Shown here: in pieces, positions 29,801 through 39,715 of the stretch
Position numbering within the stretch: the first letter of the stretch is position 1
How the letters are laid out: each line of letters begins with the position of its first letter
Source of the DNA: Oceanisphaera psychrotolerans
GTDB taxonomy: Bacteria > Pseudomonadota > Gammaproteobacteria > Enterobacterales > Aeromonadaceae
Assembly (NCBI RefSeq): GCF_001870485.1
Contig: NZ_MDKE01000055.1
Span: 1 to 64,000 of the forward strand
Length of the DNA stretch: 64,000 bases
Reading direction: 5' to 3'
Program-made: the position numbers and the translations under genes
The notes under the pieces: generated by a model
Told to the model about the DNA's origin: nothing
Seen by the model: only the letters and a program-made list of their open reading frames with translations
Database searches by the model: none

Positions 29801-31186
29801 ATGCTTCTTCGACTCGGCAGCTTGCTGCTCGGCGCCAGCCTGGCGCTGAACGCACAGGCCAACCCGGCCAAACCCGGTGGCGACACCACCACCGACAAGA
29901 CCGGTGCCAACGCCTATTCCATGCCCGCCGCCAACCTCAGTTTTGAAAAACGACTGGATTTCTCGGTCGGCAACAGCTTCTTCCGCAATCCCTGGGTGAT
30001 GGCCCCCGCCACCACCGACGCCCGCGATGGCCTGGGCCCCCTGTTCAACACCAACGCCTGCCAGAGCTGTCACATCAAAGACGGTCGCGGCCACCCGCCG
30101 CAGTTTGCCGACGACAACGCGGTCAGCATGCTGGTGCGGTTGTCTATCCCGGCCGACGGCAGCCCCGAACAGCAGGAATGGCTGCGCGTGCACGGTGTCA
30201 TCAATGAGCCCACCTATGGCGGCCAGCTGCAGGACATGGCCATTCCCGGCGCCCGCCCCGAGGGCAAGGTACGACTCGACTATCAGAGCCACAACGTCAC
30301 CCTGAGCGACGGCACCAGAGTGGAACTGCGCCAGCCACAACTGACGGTGACCGATCTCGGCTACGGCGAGCTGCACCCGAATACCCTGTTTTCGTCCCGC
30401 ATAGCGCCGCCCATGATTGGCCTGGGGCTGCTGGAAGCCATCGATGACATCGATCTGCTGGTGCGCGAAGATCCGCAAGACAGCAACGGCGATGGCATCA
30501 GCGGTCGCGCCAACCGGGTGTGGGACATCACGACCCAGAATACCGTCGTCGGCCGCTTCGGCTGGAAAGCCGGTCAGCCCGGCCTGCGCCAGCAGAATGC
30601 CAGTGCCTTTGCCGGCGACATGGGACTGAGTTCCTCGCTGTTTCCTGCCGACGACTGCACCCGGACTCAGGGCTGCGACCGCTATCCCGATGGCGGCGAG
30701 CGGGAAGTCAGCGATGACATCATGGACTCGGTCACCTTCTACAGCCAGCATCTGGCGGTCCCTGCCCGCCGTCATCTGGATAATCCCGACGTGATGGCCG
30801 GCCAGCAGCTGTTTCTGGCGCTGGGCTGCAGCGGCTGTCATACCCCGTCCTACACCACCGGCGAGCACCAGAGTCCGGCCCTGAGTCACCAGACCATCTA
30901 TCCCTATACCGACCTGCTGCTGCACGACATGGGCGAAGGGCTGGCCGACAACCGACCCGAGTTTGAAGCCAGCGGCCGCGAATGGCGCACGCCACCGCTA
31001 TGGGGCCTGGGTTATGCCAGCGAAGTCGCCGGCAGCGAGGCCCATTACCTGCATGACGGCCGGGCCCGCACCCTGCTGGAAGCCATTCTCTGGCACGGCG
31101 GCGAAGCCGAAGCCGCCAAACAAAGCGTCATCACCATGAGCACCGAAGAACGTGCCCAGCTTATCGCCTTTCTGGAGTCCCTATGA
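29801..31186 (+). CDS. Di-haem oxidoreductase family (DUF1111) c-type cytochrome
   Basis: 461 residues from the ATG at 29801, which has TGGAG upstream and gives a clean signal peptide (MLLRLGSLLLGASLALNAQA). An open frame continues 22 codons further upstream but enters the inverted repeat. Two haem c sites are visible: CQSCH at 87-91 and CSGCH at 343-347. This is the COG3488 'thiol oxidoreductase' family, periplasmic and distantly related to MauG/cytochrome c peroxidases. It is regularly paired with imelysins, so a redox role in iron acquisition is inferred. Its stop overlaps the next gene by four bases (ATGA). Confidence 0.9.
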   Translation: MLLRLGSLLLGASLALNAQANPAKPGGDTTTDKTGANAYSMPAANLSFEKRLDFSVGNSFFRNPWVMAPATTDARDGLGPLFNTNACQSCHIKDGRGHPPQFADDNAVSMLVRLSIPADGSPEQQEWLRVHGVINEPTYGGQLQDMAIPGARPEGKVRLDYQSHNVTLSDGTRVELRQPQLTVTDLGYGELHPNTLFSSRIAPPMIGLGLLEAIDDIDLLVREDPQDSNGDGISGRANRVWDITTQNTVVGRFGWKAGQPGLRQQNASAFAGDMGLSSSLFPADDCTRTQGCDRYPDGGEREVSDDIMDSVTFYSQHLAVPARRHLDNPDVMAGQQLFLALGCSGCHTPSYTTGEHQSPALSHQTIYPYTDLLLHDMGEGLADNRPEFEASGREWRTPPLWGLGYASEVAGSEAHYLHDGRARTLLEAILWHGGEAEAAKQSVITMSTEERAQLIAFLESL

Positions 31187-32217
31187 AGCAATCCCTGTTA
31201 GTGCTCGCGGCACTCGGCACCCTCACCGCCTGCCAGAGTCAACCACCGGCCGACCCCGCCCTGCAGGCGCTGACCGATCATCACCTGACCTTCATGCGCC
31301 AGCAGGCAGACAGTCTGGCCACCGAGCTGCAGCAACTGGAGCAGGCCGGCGCCGATTATTGCCAGCCATCATCGTCGGACACAGAACAGGCGGCACTGGC
31401 CGAATTCAGGCAGCACTGGCGCAGCAGCTTCGCGGCCTGGAGTGCCCATCAGGGCCAGAGCGGCGGCCCGCTGGATGCGGAAGGACTGAGCTTCGCCTTT
31501 CAGTTCTGGCCCGACAAGAAAGACACCACCGGCAAGCAGCTGCAACGACAGCTGACCGCCGCCGAACAGGGCAAGCCCGTCCAGTATCAGGGCGCGACCA
31601 CCACCTTGGGCGCCATGGAGTATCTGCTCGAAAGCGATCTCGCAGCCGGTCAGCGCTGCCTGCTGCTGCCGGAAATCGGTGCCCGACTGGCGGCGAATGG
31701 CCGGCAGCTGAGTGCCGCCTGGCATGATGCCAACGGTTACCAGCAGCAACTGACGCAGATGCAACAGCAGGGTGGCGCCACCGCCCTGCTGACCCAGGTT
31801 CTCGGTCAGCTCGCTCACCGTTACGATCGCATCGAAAAGAAACTGCTGTTGCCACTGAACACCGTCGAACATCCGCGGCCGCTGTTTGCCGAGGCCTGGC
31901 GCAGCGGCCAGTCGCTGCACTTTCTGCGCACCAGCCTGAGTTCGCTGGAGCAGGAATACCGGAGCGGTGGTATTCGCGCCTATCTGCAACAGGATCCGAG
32001 TCATGCCCCCGTTATCGACGCGCTGGATCAGGCCTTTGCCGACACGCTCAAGCACCTGCCCGAAGGCGACAGCCTGGGCTACTGGCTGGAAGGGGATCGT
32101 TACGCTGCCCTGCTGCGCTTCAAGCTGTCGTTCGATCAACTGGGTTACCAGCTGAAACAACACCTGCCCACCGAACTGGGCCTGAACCTCGGTTTCAACT
32201 CCACGGACGGCGACTGA
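31183..32217 (+). CDS. Second imelysin-family lipoprotein
   Basis: 344 residues. Signal peptide MKQSLLVLAALGTLTAC with a lipobox cysteine at 17, so it is probably anchored in the outer or inner membrane facing the periplasm. The mature part is helical and Gln-rich, and has the imelysin core around LGAMEYLLES and HRYDRIEKKLLLPL. It is shorter and more divergent than the first imelysin, a pairing typical of this operon type. It overlaps the di-haem gene by 4 bp and the following gene by 1 bp. Confidence 0.86.
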   Translation: MKQSLLVLAALGTLTACQSQPPADPALQALTDHHLTFMRQQADSLATELQQLEQAGADYCQPSSSDTEQAALAEFRQHWRSSFAAWSAHQGQSGGPLDAEGLSFAFQFWPDKKDTTGKQLQRQLTAAEQGKPVQYQGATTTLGAMEYLLESDLAAGQRCLLLPEIGARLAANGRQLSAAWHDANGYQQQLTQMQQQGGATALLTQVLGQLAHRYDRIEKKLLLPLNTVEHPRPLFAEAWRSGQSLHFLRTSLSSLEQEYRSGGIRAYLQQDPSHAPVIDALDQAFADTLKHLPEGDSLGYWLEGDRYAALLRFKLSFDQLGYQLKQHLPTELGLNLGFNSTDGD

Positions 32218-33299
32218 TGCAACGACGCCAGTTTCTGAAAGGCCTGTCCGCCGCCGGCGTATTGTGCAGCCTGGGACTGGCCGGTTGTGCCCTGCCCCGC
32301 AGCTCGCAGCACTACCTGATCGGCGGCGGTCGTCGTGGACAAAACCGCTACGTGGTGCAGGCACTCAACCTGGACGGCAGCCTGCGTTATGAGCTGCCGT
32401 TGCCCGAACGGGGACACGGCATGGCGGTGCATCCTCATCTGCCGCTGGCGGTCTGTCATGCCCGCCGCCCCGGCCACTTTCTCTGCCTGTTCGATCATCA
32501 GACCGGTGAACAGCAGCAACTACGCCTGGCCGATCCCCATCGTCACTACTACGGCCACGGCGTGTTCAGCCCCGACGGCCAGCGGCTGTTCACCACCGAA
32601 GGCGTCGGCGACACCAGCGAAGGCATCATCGGCGTCTATGAGCTGACTGCCGGCCGGCTGGAAAAAGTGGCGGAATACCGGGGCTTCGGCACCGGTCCGC
32701 ACGAGATCCGCCTGCTGCCGAACGGCAACCTGGTGGTGGGGGTCGGCGGTGTCCATACCCAAGGGCGGGAGCCGCTCAACCTGGATACCATGGCGCCCAG
32801 CCTGAGCTATCTCGATGCCACCACCGGCGAGCTGCTGGAGCAAACCACCCTGCAGGACCGACAGCTGTCGATTCGCCATCTGGCGGTCACCCGCGACGGC
32901 GAAGTGTTCACCGGCCAGCAATACCGGGGCGAGCCGGACGACTACCCACCGCTGGTGGTGCGTCACCGCCCCGGGCAACCGCTGCAACCACTCGGCGGCA
33001 CCCAACTGGACTGGGCGCGCTTTCATCACTACATCGCCAGCATCGCCGTGACCGATACCCTGATCGCCGCCACCTCGCCGCCCGGCAACTGTTACGGTCT
33101 CTGGCATCGCCACAGTGGTGAGCTGATACGGATAGCGCCGCTGCCCGACGCCTCCGGCGCCGCGGTCAAAGACGAAAATATCTGGCTGGGCAGCGGCCAG
33201 GGCGGCATCAGTCGGCTCGATCCGGCGGGGCAGGAGCGACGCATCTACTCCCCCTGGTCATGGGACAATCACTGGTCCCTGATCGAGGCATCATCATAA
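32217..33299 (+). CDS. DUF1513 family protein, Tat-type lipoprotein
   Basis: 360 residues. The N-terminus MQRRQFLKGLSAAGVLCSLGLAGC has a twin-arginine motif (RRQFLKG) followed by a lipobox (LAGC), suggesting folded export and lipidation. The rest looks like a seven-bladed beta-propeller, with repeated segments such as GHGVFSPDGQRLFTTEG, GFGTGPHEIRLLPNGNLVVG and IRHLAVTRDGEVFTG. Biochemical function is unknown. It always-adjacent imelysin and di-haem partners suggest the same iron-related process; that link is inference. It ends the operon. Confidence 0.86.
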   Translation: MQRRQFLKGLSAAGVLCSLGLAGCALPRSSQHYLIGGGRRGQNRYVVQALNLDGSLRYELPLPERGHGMAVHPHLPLAVCHARRPGHFLCLFDHQTGEQQQLRLADPHRHYYGHGVFSPDGQRLFTTEGVGDTSEGIIGVYELTAGRLEKVAEYRGFGTGPHEIRLLPNGNLVVGVGGVHTQGREPLNLDTMAPSLSYLDATTGELLEQTTLQDRQLSIRHLAVTRDGEVFTGQQYRGEPDDYPPLVVRHRPGQPLQPLGGTQLDWARFHHYIASIAVTDTLIAATSPPGNCYGLWHRHSGELIRIAPLPDASGAAVKDENIWLGSGQGGISRLDPAGQERRIYSPWSWDNHWSLIEASS

Positions 33300-33690
33300 T
33301 TTTTCTGGTCCATGCACCCGGGGCCCCGGGTGCACTATGCTCTGTCATGCTCCCCCCAAGGAACAGGAACCCGACCCAGGGATTTCCGACCCGATGACGC
33401 CGGACGCAACGGTCGGTATACCGCCCGAATGGCCGGAGGTGATACCGCCATCATCATGCCCATACCGCCGGCCGGCATATTGCATCGAGCTGTAACTACC
33501 CTGCTTTCACTCCCGCTCATTGCCTCGGCAGCTCACACCAGAATAAAGGCGAAAAAACCACCATAGGAGACCGTTATTTCACCATTGGTCCCATAACCCA
33601 CTTGTGCCGACAATGAAAACTGGTGCATAGTAATATCAATTACTTAGACAGCGAAGCAACTTCCCAAGCACAACAAGGTGGCTCAAGGAT
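33300..33690. other. Intergenic region ahead of proV
   Basis: This 391-bp gap holds a perfect 22-bp palindrome at 33314-33335 (TGCACCCGGGG and its complement). It lies 15 bp past the DUF1513 stop and is possibly the terminator stem, although no T run follows. No gene was credible. A weak promoter candidate for proV is TTGTGC (33602-33607) with CATAGT 18 bp on. Osmotic control of proVWX is expected from the family, but no specific site was recognised. Confidence 0.6.
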
Positions 33691-34890
33691 ATGAAAGCCA
33701 AACTCTCTGTCGCCAACCTCTACAAGGTTTTCGGTGACCAGCCAGAACAGGCCTTCCCACTGCTGGAGCAGGGGATAGACAAGGATGAGGTGTTCCGCCA
33801 GACCGGGCTGACCATAGCGGTAAAAGACGCCAGTTTCGACATCCATGCCGGCGAGATCTTCGTGATCATGGGCCTGTCCGGCTCGGGCAAATCCACACTG
33901 GTGCGCCTGCTCAATCGACTGATCGAACCCACCCGGGGTCATGTCTATCTGGACGGTGAAGACATCGCCAGCATGGACAACGCCTCACTGCGCCGGGCCC
34001 GGCGCAAGAAAATCAGCATGGTGTTTCAGTCGTTTGCGCTGATGCCTCATCTCAACATTCAGGACAACGTGGCCTTCGGTCTGGAGCTGGATGGAATGAG
34101 CCGCGACGAGCGCCATCAACGGGCCCGCCAGGCACTGGAACGGGTCGGCCTCTCCGCCCATGAACATTCCTACCCCGATCAGCTCTCCGGCGGCATGCAA
34201 CAGCGGGTCGGTCTGGCCCGGGCGCTGGCGGTGGATCCGGACGTGCTGCTGATGGACGAAGCCTTTTCCGCCCTGGACCCGCTGATCCGTACCGAGATGC
34301 AGGATGAACTGATCCAGCTGCAGGCCCGTGACAAGCGCACCATAGTGTTTATCTCCCACGATCTGGACGAAGCCATGCGCATCGGCGACCGTATCGCCAT
34401 CATGCAGGATGGGGTGGTGGTACAGATTGGCACCCCGGACGAGATACTGCACAACCCCGCCAACGACTATGTGCGCAGCTTCTTTCGCGGTGTCGATGTG
34501 GCCCGGGTCTTTACCGCCAAGGACGTCGCCAGCCGCCGCCAGGTCACCCTGATCCAGAAAGGCGAAGGCGGTATCCGCATTGCCCTGCAACGCATGCGCG
34601 ATCAGGACAGAGACTACGCCTACGTACTCGACCGGGAGCGCCGCTATCTCGGTACCGTATCGATCGACTCCCTTGCCAGGGCCGAAAAGGACGGCGCCTC
34701 GATGAATACGGCCATGCTCCAGCAGGTTCAGCCGGTCGAGGCCAAGACCCCCCTGGGCGAACTGCTGGGCACGGTCGCCCAGACGCCCTGTGGCGTGCCC
34801 GTGGTGAATGAGCAAGGTATCTACCTCGGCGTGATCACCAAGGCGGCGCTGCTGGAAACACTGGATCGGGAAGGAGAGACATCCGTATGA
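33691..34890 (+). CDS. proV: Glycine betaine/L-proline ABC transporter, ATP-binding protein
   Basis: 399 residues, the ATPase of the ProU osmoprotectant importer. Walker [10 protein letters not shown] is at 61-69, the signature LSGGMQQR at 165-172 and Walker B VLLMDE at 185-190. The N-terminal [17 protein letters not shown] extension is typical of ProV. Residues about 280-399 form the CBS-domain pair that senses ionic strength in this family. It overlaps proW by four bases. Confidence 0.96.
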   Translation: MKAKLSVANLYKVFGDQPEQAFPLLEQGIDKDEVFRQTGLTIAVKDASFDIHAGEIFVIMGLSGSGKSTLVRLLNRLIEPTRGHVYLDGEDIASMDNASLRRARRKKISMVFQSFALMPHLNIQDNVAFGLELDGMSRDERHQRARQALERVGLSAHEHSYPDQLSGGMQQRVGLARALAVDPDVLLMDEAFSALDPLIRTEMQDELIQLQARDKRTIVFISHDLDEAMRIGDRIAIMQDGVVVQIGTPDEILHNPANDYVRSFFRGVDVARVFTAKDVASRRQVTLIQKGEGGIRIALQRMRDQDRDYAYVLDRERRYLGTVSIDSLARAEKDGASMNTAMLQQVQPVEAKTPLGELLGTVAQTPCGVPVVNEQGIYLGVITKAALLETLDREGETSV

Positions 34891-36008
34891 GCGAAGAACA
34901 GAACACAGATCCCTGGGCCACGACAGAAACCGAGAGCCCGGCAACACCCGCCAGCGATAATCCCTGGGAAAGCTCTCCCCCTGAAACACCCGCCGATGAT
35001 AACCCCTGGGACACCGGCACGACCGGTGACGACGGCGGCAGCAGCTGGCTCGACGCCGCCCCCGCAGAACCCGTGGAGCAGGCGAGTTTTGACTGGTTGC
35101 ACCCCTTTCAGGATGCCTGGATCCCCCTCGATATCTGGGTGGAACAGGGCCTGGACTGGGTGGTGGAAAACTTCCGCAGCGGCTTCCAGGCGGTGAGGGC
35201 ACCGATTGATACCATTCTGACCGGAGTAGAACAAAGCCTGCTGTTTATCCCCGCCCCCCTGCTGATCCTGCTGGTGGCCCTGCTGGCCTGGCAGGTTTCC
35301 GGCTGGCGCCTGGGTCTGGGCAGCCTGTTGTCGCTGATCTGCATCGGCGCCATCGGCGCCTGGAACGAGGCCATGATCACCCTGTCACTGGTACTGACCT
35401 CGGTGGTGTTCTGCGTGCTGATCGGCCTGCCAATGGGTATCTGGCTCGGGTACAGCAACCGGGCCCAGAGCATGCTGCGGCCGGTACTGGACGCCATGCA
35501 GACCACCCCCGCCTTCGTCTACCTGGTCCCCATCGTCATGCTGTTCGGTATCGGCAATGTGCCCGGGGTGGTGGTGACCATCATCTTCGCCCTGCCGCCG
35601 CTGATCCGGCTGACCAGCCTGGGCATCCGACAGGTTCCGGAAGATCTGGTGGAAGCCACCCGCTCCTTCGGCGCCAGCCCGGCCCAGTTGCTGTTCAAGG
35701 TACAGTTGCCCCTGGCCATGCCGACCATCATGGCGGGTATCAACCAGACCCTGATGCTGGCCCTGTCGATGGTGGTCATCGCCTCCATGATTGCGGTCGG
35801 CGGTCTGGGTCAGATGGTGCTGCGCGGCATCGGCCGGCTCGACATGGGCCTGGCCACGGTCGGAGGCCTGGGCATAGTGCTGATGGCCATCATCCTCGAC
35901 CGGCTGACCCAGTCCATGGGGCAGGACAACCGCAGCCGGGGCATCCGTCACTGGTATGAAACCGGTCCGGCCGGCGTGTTTTATCGCCTGCTGGGCAACA
36001 AGGAATAA
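34887..36008 (+). CDS. proW: Glycine betaine/L-proline ABC transporter, permease
   Basis: 373 residues. A long acidic, tryptophan/proline-rich N-terminal tail (about 1-60, repeating DNPWESS/DNPWDTG-like units) precedes the membrane domain. The permease core contains the EAA-like loop [23 protein letters not shown] and the hallmark [17 protein letters not shown]. It forms the inner-membrane channel of ProVWX. It is translated from an ATG overlapping proV. Confidence 0.95.
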   Translation: MSEEQNTDPWATTETESPATPASDNPWESSPPETPADDNPWDTGTTGDDGGSSWLDAAPAEPVEQASFDWLHPFQDAWIPLDIWVEQGLDWVVENFRSGFQAVRAPIDTILTGVEQSLLFIPAPLLILLVALLAWQVSGWRLGLGSLLSLICIGAIGAWNEAMITLSLVLTSVVFCVLIGLPMGIWLGYSNRAQSMLRPVLDAMQTTPAFVYLVPIVMLFGIGNVPGVVVTIIFALPPLIRLTSLGIRQVPEDLVEATRSFGASPAQLLFKVQLPLAMPTIMAGINQTLMLALSMVVIASMIAVGGLGQMVLRGIGRLDMGLATVGGLGIVLMAIILDRLTQSMGQDNRSRGIRHWYETGPAGVFYRLLGNKE

Positions 36009-36026
36009 TCGACAAGGAGCATCACC

Positions 36027-37022
36027 ATGAAGTACACAACCGCTGTATCGGCCGGCCTGCTGGCCACCACCCTGAGTCTCAATACCTTCGCCGCCCTGCC
36101 GGGCGAAGGCATCGCAGTGCAACCGCTGAAAAGCTCCATTGCCGAAGAAACCTTTCAGACCCTGCTGGTCATGAAAGGCCTGGAAAAACTCGGCTACACG
36201 GTCAAGGATATCCAGGAAGTGGAATATGCCGCCGGCCATATCGCCCTGGCCAACGGCGATGCCACCTTTATGGCGGATCATTGGGATCCCATTCATGTCG
36301 ACTTCTATGAAGCCGCCGGCGGCGAGGCCAAGCTGTACCGCCAGGGCGTCTACTCCACCGGCGCCCTCCAGGGTTACCTGATAGACAAACGCACCGCCGA
36401 CCAGTACGGCATCACCAATATCGGCCAGCTCAAGGATCCCAAGATCGCCAGCCTGTTCGACGTCAATGACGACGGCAAGGCCGATTTGACCGGCTGTACC
36501 CCGGGCTGGGGCTGCGAGAAGGTGATTGAGCATCATATGGATGCCTATGGCCTGCGCGATACCGTGACCCACAACCAGGGTGCCTACTCGGCCATCATCG
36601 CCGACACCCTGACCCGCTACAAGGCCGGTAACCCCGTGCTCTACTACACCTGGACCCCTTACTGGGTCAGCGGCGAACTGGTGCCCGGCAAGGACGTGAT
36701 CTGGCTGGAAGTGCCCTTTTCCGCCCTGCCCGGTGCGCGTGAGGATGTAGATACCGCCCTGCCCAACGGCAAGAACTACGGTTTCCAGGCCAACACCCAG
36801 CGCATTGTCGCCAACAAGACCTTTACCGACGCCAACCCGGCCGCCGCCAAATTGTTCGAGGTGATGCAGCTGTCTTCCAACGACATCAGCGCCCAGAACC
36901 TGAGAATGAAGAACGGCGAAGATTCGGAAGCCGATATCGAACGGCATACCAATGGCTGGATCAAGGCCAACCAGGCCACCTTCGACGGCTGGATCCAGGC
37001 CGCCATGGACGCAGCCAAGTAA
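36027..37022 (+). CDS. proX: Glycine betaine-binding periplasmic protein
   Basis: 331 residues with a cleavable signal peptide ([22 protein letters not shown]). The family segments are present: [33 protein letters not shown] with its cysteine pair, and [25 protein letters not shown], whose aromatic residues cage the trimethylammonium group. It delivers betaine to ProW. It lies 18 bp after proW and is followed by a strong terminator. Confidence 0.95.
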   Translation: MKYTTAVSAGLLATTLSLNTFAALPGEGIAVQPLKSSIAEETFQTLLVMKGLEKLGYTVKDIQEVEYAAGHIALANGDATFMADHWDPIHVDFYEAAGGEAKLYRQGVYSTGALQGYLIDKRTADQYGITNIGQLKDPKIASLFDVNDDGKADLTGCTPGWGCEKVIEHHMDAYGLRDTVTHNQGAYSAIIADTLTRYKAGNPVLYYTWTPYWVSGELVPGKDVIWLEVPFSALPGAREDVDTALPNGKNYGFQANTQRIVANKTFTDANPAAAKLFEVMQLSSNDISAQNLRMKNGEDSEADIERHTNGWIKANQATFDGWIQAAMDAAK

Positions 37023-37036
37023 CGACAAAAATAAAT

Positions 37037-37071
37037 AAAAAAGGCCGGTGGCGGTTGCCATCGGCCTTTTT
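37037..37071 (+). terminator. Terminator after proX
   Basis: The stem AAAAAGGCCGGTGGC / GCCATCGGCCTTTTT (one G-T pair) has a 4-nt loop and T run, 15 bp past the stop. It is almost the same as the hairpin after the gntP-family gene at 48652-48683. Confidence 0.9.
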
Positions 37072-37277
37072 GCTGTCTGCGGATCAGAGGTACAGCACCG
37101 CCTACATGACCAGCACAGACGGCATCAACCGGCTCGACAACAGCGCTCGTAGCCGGCTTATCGAAGGGACAATCACCGGGCCTTGATTGACGCCCAACTA
37201 TCATTAGGCTGTAGTAACATGAATCCCCGCTCGTCGGGGTTCATGTCCACTCTTATCATCGGCACAAGGAAGATCAC

Positions 37278-37526
37278 ATGGGTATTTTGAGCTGGATTGT
37301 GTTCGGGTTGCTGGCCGGCATGCTGGCCAAGTGGCTGATGCCGGGCCGGGACGGCGGGGGCATCATCATGACCATGCTGCTGGGTATCGCCGGCGCCTTC
37401 GTCGGCGGCTGGATCGGCACCCGCCTCGGCTTTGGTTCTGTCACCGGCTTCAACCTCGGCAGTTTCTTCACCGCCATCATCGGCGCCCTGGCCCTGCTGT
37501 TCGTCTACCGGTTGCTCAGGAAATAA
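37278..37526 (+). CDS. GlsB/YeaQ/YmgE family small membrane protein
   Basis: 82 residues with three hydrophobic helices and glycine zippers (IVFGLLAGMLAKWLMPGRDGG, then LLGIAGAFVGGWIGTRLG). This 'transglycosylase-associated' family is linked to general stress in several bacteria, but the molecular function is not known. It is preceded by AAGGAAG at a suitable distance. It stands alone after proVWX; osmotic or envelope stress is a reasonable guess only. Confidence 0.88.
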   Translation: MGILSWIVFGLLAGMLAKWLMPGRDGGGIIMTMLLGIAGAFVGGWIGTRLGFGSVTGFNLGSFFTAIIGALALLFVYRLLRK

Positions 37527-37892
37527 GCCGGTTCGTAACATCTGACTCCTCGTGATTAATCATATTCCCCACGTAGTCAAAGAGCCCACTCCACCGAGGT
37601 AGTGGGCTGATTCCCCCCCTGTGCCCCGCACCTCTCTACGGCTCCAGGCCCTGGATGCAATGACCGCCCCTCAGTGGGCAACACCGAAACATGTTTGCCT
37701 TGCCCGCCACTCCCCACTGGCAAATCCTTTAGGCCGTCATACGCACGTATTTCGCCTCAGCATAAATTTTTCAAATGTCATTCTAATGTTAATAATATTT
37801 TATCTATATCACCCCAGTGCTTAATCTGATGACCAGCAAGGGAGGCCCCCACGACCGACCTGAAATAAACCGTCAGCCAGAAGGACAGTGAC
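37527..37892. other. Intergenic region ahead of the monooxygenase gene
   Basis: 366 bp. AGCCCACT (37583-37590) pairs with AGTGGGCT (37601-37608), a possible weak terminator. The section 37765-37820 is strongly A/T-rich and contains an operator-like ATTCTAATGTTAATAAT. No gene was credible. Confidence 0.6.
37780..37796. promoter_or_regulatory. Operator-like motif shared with the aminotransferase promoter
   Basis: ATTCTAATGTTAATAAT reads, on the other strand, ATTATTAACATTAGAAT. The promoter at 43586-43605 carries TTAACATTGGAAT. The two share TTAACATT-n-GAAT. A common regulator, perhaps the nearby LysR-type protein, is inferred. Confidence 0.45.
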
Positions 37893-39209
37893 ATGACCAT
37901 TGGAAAAATCGAAACAGATACCCTTGTAGTAGGTGCCGGTCAGGCCGGCGTGGCCATGAGCGAACACCTGACCAAACTGGGTGTGCCCCACCTGGTGCTG
38001 GAACGTAACCGTATCGCCGAAGGCTGGCGTACCCAGCGCTGGGACTCTCTGGTAGCCAATGGCCCGACCTGGCACGACCGCTTCCCCGGCCTGGAATTCG
38101 ATGATCTCGACGACGACGCCTTTGCACCCAAAGATCGTGTGGCGGCCTATTTCGAAGCCTATGCCGACAAGTTCGACGCCCCCATTCGCACTGGCGTGGA
38201 AGTGAAAAAGGTCACTCGTAATGCCGACCGCCCGGGCTTTACCGTGGACACCTCCATCGGCGAAATCCAGGCCAACCGTGTGGTGGCCGCCACCGGCCCC
38301 TTCCAGCACCCGGCCATACCGCCCATTGCGCCCACGGATGACTGCCTGCATCAGATCCACTCGTCCGAATACCGCAACCCGCAGCAGCTACCCGAAGGCG
38401 CCGTGCTGGTGGTGGGAGCTGGCTCCTCCGGCGTGCAAATCGCCGACGAGCTGCAGCGCTCAGGCAAGACCGTTTACCTGTCGGTCGGTCCGCACGACCG
38501 TCCGCCGCGTGCCTACCGCAACCGCGACTTCTGCTGGTGGCTGGGCGTACTGGGCGAGTGGGACGCCGAGGCCATGAAGCCGGGCACCGAGCACGTCACC
38601 ATCGCCGTCAGCGGCGCCCGGGGCGGCCACACCGTGGACTTCCGCAAGCTGGCCAAACAAGGCCTGAACCTGGTGGGTCGCACCGGTACCTTTGCCAATG
38701 GCAAGGTCACCTTTGAAAAAGATCTGGCGGAAAACATTCGCAATGGCGACACCAACTACCTGGAACTGCTGGATGCGGCCGACGCCTATATTGCCCGCAA
38801 CGGCCTGGATTTGCCGGAAGAACCACAGGCCCGCACGCTGCTGCCGGATCCCGAGTGCATGACCAACCCGACCCTGGAGCTGGATCTGGCCGAGGCCGGG
38901 ATCACCACCATCATCTGGGCCACCGGTTTTACCACCGATTACAGCTGGCTGGACGTGAACGCCTTCGACGACAAGGGCAAGCCCCAGCACAAGCGTGGCG
39001 TGTCCACCGAGCCGGGTGTGTATTTCGTGGGTCTGCCCTGGCTGTCCCGCCGTGGCTCTACCTTTATCTGGGGTGTGTGGCACGACGCCAAGCACATTGC
39101 GGATCACATCGCCACCCAGCGCAAATACGCCTCTTACAAGGACGCCGACCAGCGTGAAGCCGAAAAGGTAAGCGATATTCGCGATACCAAGAAGAAAAGC
39201 ATCGCCTGA
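37893..39209 (+). CDS. CzcO/YUCCA-like flavoprotein monooxygenase
   Basis: 438 residues. The FAD-binding GxGxxG motif is VVGAGQAG (12-19), and a second Rossmann motif for NAD(P)H is VVGAGSSG (173-180). The linking segment HSSEYRNPQQLPEG is typical of COG2072 FAD-dependent monooxygenases. The C-terminal TGF-type motif is IIWATGFTTDYSWL. Such enzymes oxygenate amines, sulfides, ketones or 2-oxo acids; the substrate cannot be read from sequence. It is the first gene of the catabolic cluster, 76 bp before the Rid gene, with a shared operator-like motif upstream. Confidence 0.88.
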   Translation: MTIGKIETDTLVVGAGQAGVAMSEHLTKLGVPHLVLERNRIAEGWRTQRWDSLVANGPTWHDRFPGLEFDDLDDDAFAPKDRVAAYFEAYADKFDAPIRTGVEVKKVTRNADRPGFTVDTSIGEIQANRVVAATGPFQHPAIPPIAPTDDCLHQIHSSEYRNPQQLPEGAVLVVGAGSSGVQIADELQRSGKTVYLSVGPHDRPPRAYRNRDFCWWLGVLGEWDAEAMKPGTEHVTIAVSGARGGHTVDFRKLAKQGLNLVGRTGTFANGKVTFEKDLAENIRNGDTNYLELLDAADAYIARNGLDLPEEPQARTLLPDPECMTNPTLELDLAEAGITTIIWATGFTTDYSWLDVNAFDDKGKPQHKRGVSTEPGVYFVGLPWLSRRGSTFIWGVWHDAKHIADHIATQRKYASYKDADQREAEKVSDIRDTKKKSIA

Positions 39210-39285
39210 GTTCGACCTGTTAACCCGGGCCGGTATAGCGCCGGCCCCGATTCGTTTATTCCATCAGTATTTATCGGAGCGCCCC

Positions 39286-39705
39286 ATGGCTACTCATACC
39301 CGCATTCGCATGTTCAACACCAAGGAAACCTACCCCAATCAGACGCTGGACAACGATCTGTGCCAGGCCGTGCGCGCCGGCAACACCGTATATGTTCGCG
39401 GTCAGGTCGGCACCGATTTTGAAGGCAACCTGATCGGGCTGGGAGATCCCGCCGCCCAGGCCGAGCAGGCCATGAAAAACGTCAAACAGCTACTGGAAGA
39501 AGCCGGCTCCGACCTGAGCCACATCGTCAAGACCACTACCTTTATCACGGATCCGCGTTTTCGCGAGCCGGTTTACCGGGAAGTGGGCAAGTGGCTGAAG
39601 GGCGTTTACCCCATCTCCACCGGTCTGGTGGTGGCCGGACTGGCCCAGCCCGAGTGGCTGATGGAAATCGACGTCATCGCCGTGATTCCCGACGACCAGG
39701 CATAA
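39286..39705 (+). CDS. Rid (YjgF/YER057c/UK114) family protein lacking the catalytic arginine
   Basis: 139 residues, chorismate-mutase-like fold. Canonical RidA hydrolyses reactive imines using an arginine in a P-x-R-S motif. Here the aligned stretch is YPISTGLVVAGLAQPEWLMEID, with no arginine, and the normally conserved SGQ is RGQ (VYVRGQVG). It therefore falls in the Rid subgroups without proven deaminase activity. GGRP/SD sequence CGGAG precedes the ATG. It is 10 bp before the DUF1028 gene and doubtless co-transcribed. Confidence 0.86.
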   Translation: MATHTRIRMFNTKETYPNQTLDNDLCQAVRAGNTVYVRGQVGTDFEGNLIGLGDPAAQAEQAMKNVKQLLEEAGSDLSHIVKTTTFITDPRFREPVYREVGKWLKGVYPISTGLVVAGLAQPEWLMEIDVIAVIPDDQA

Positions 39706-39715
39706 GGAGACCGAC

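Noticed and set aside
35385-37061. 558-codon minus-strand frame
   Set aside because: It is the shadow of proW and proX, which have clear domains, signal peptide and ribosome sites.
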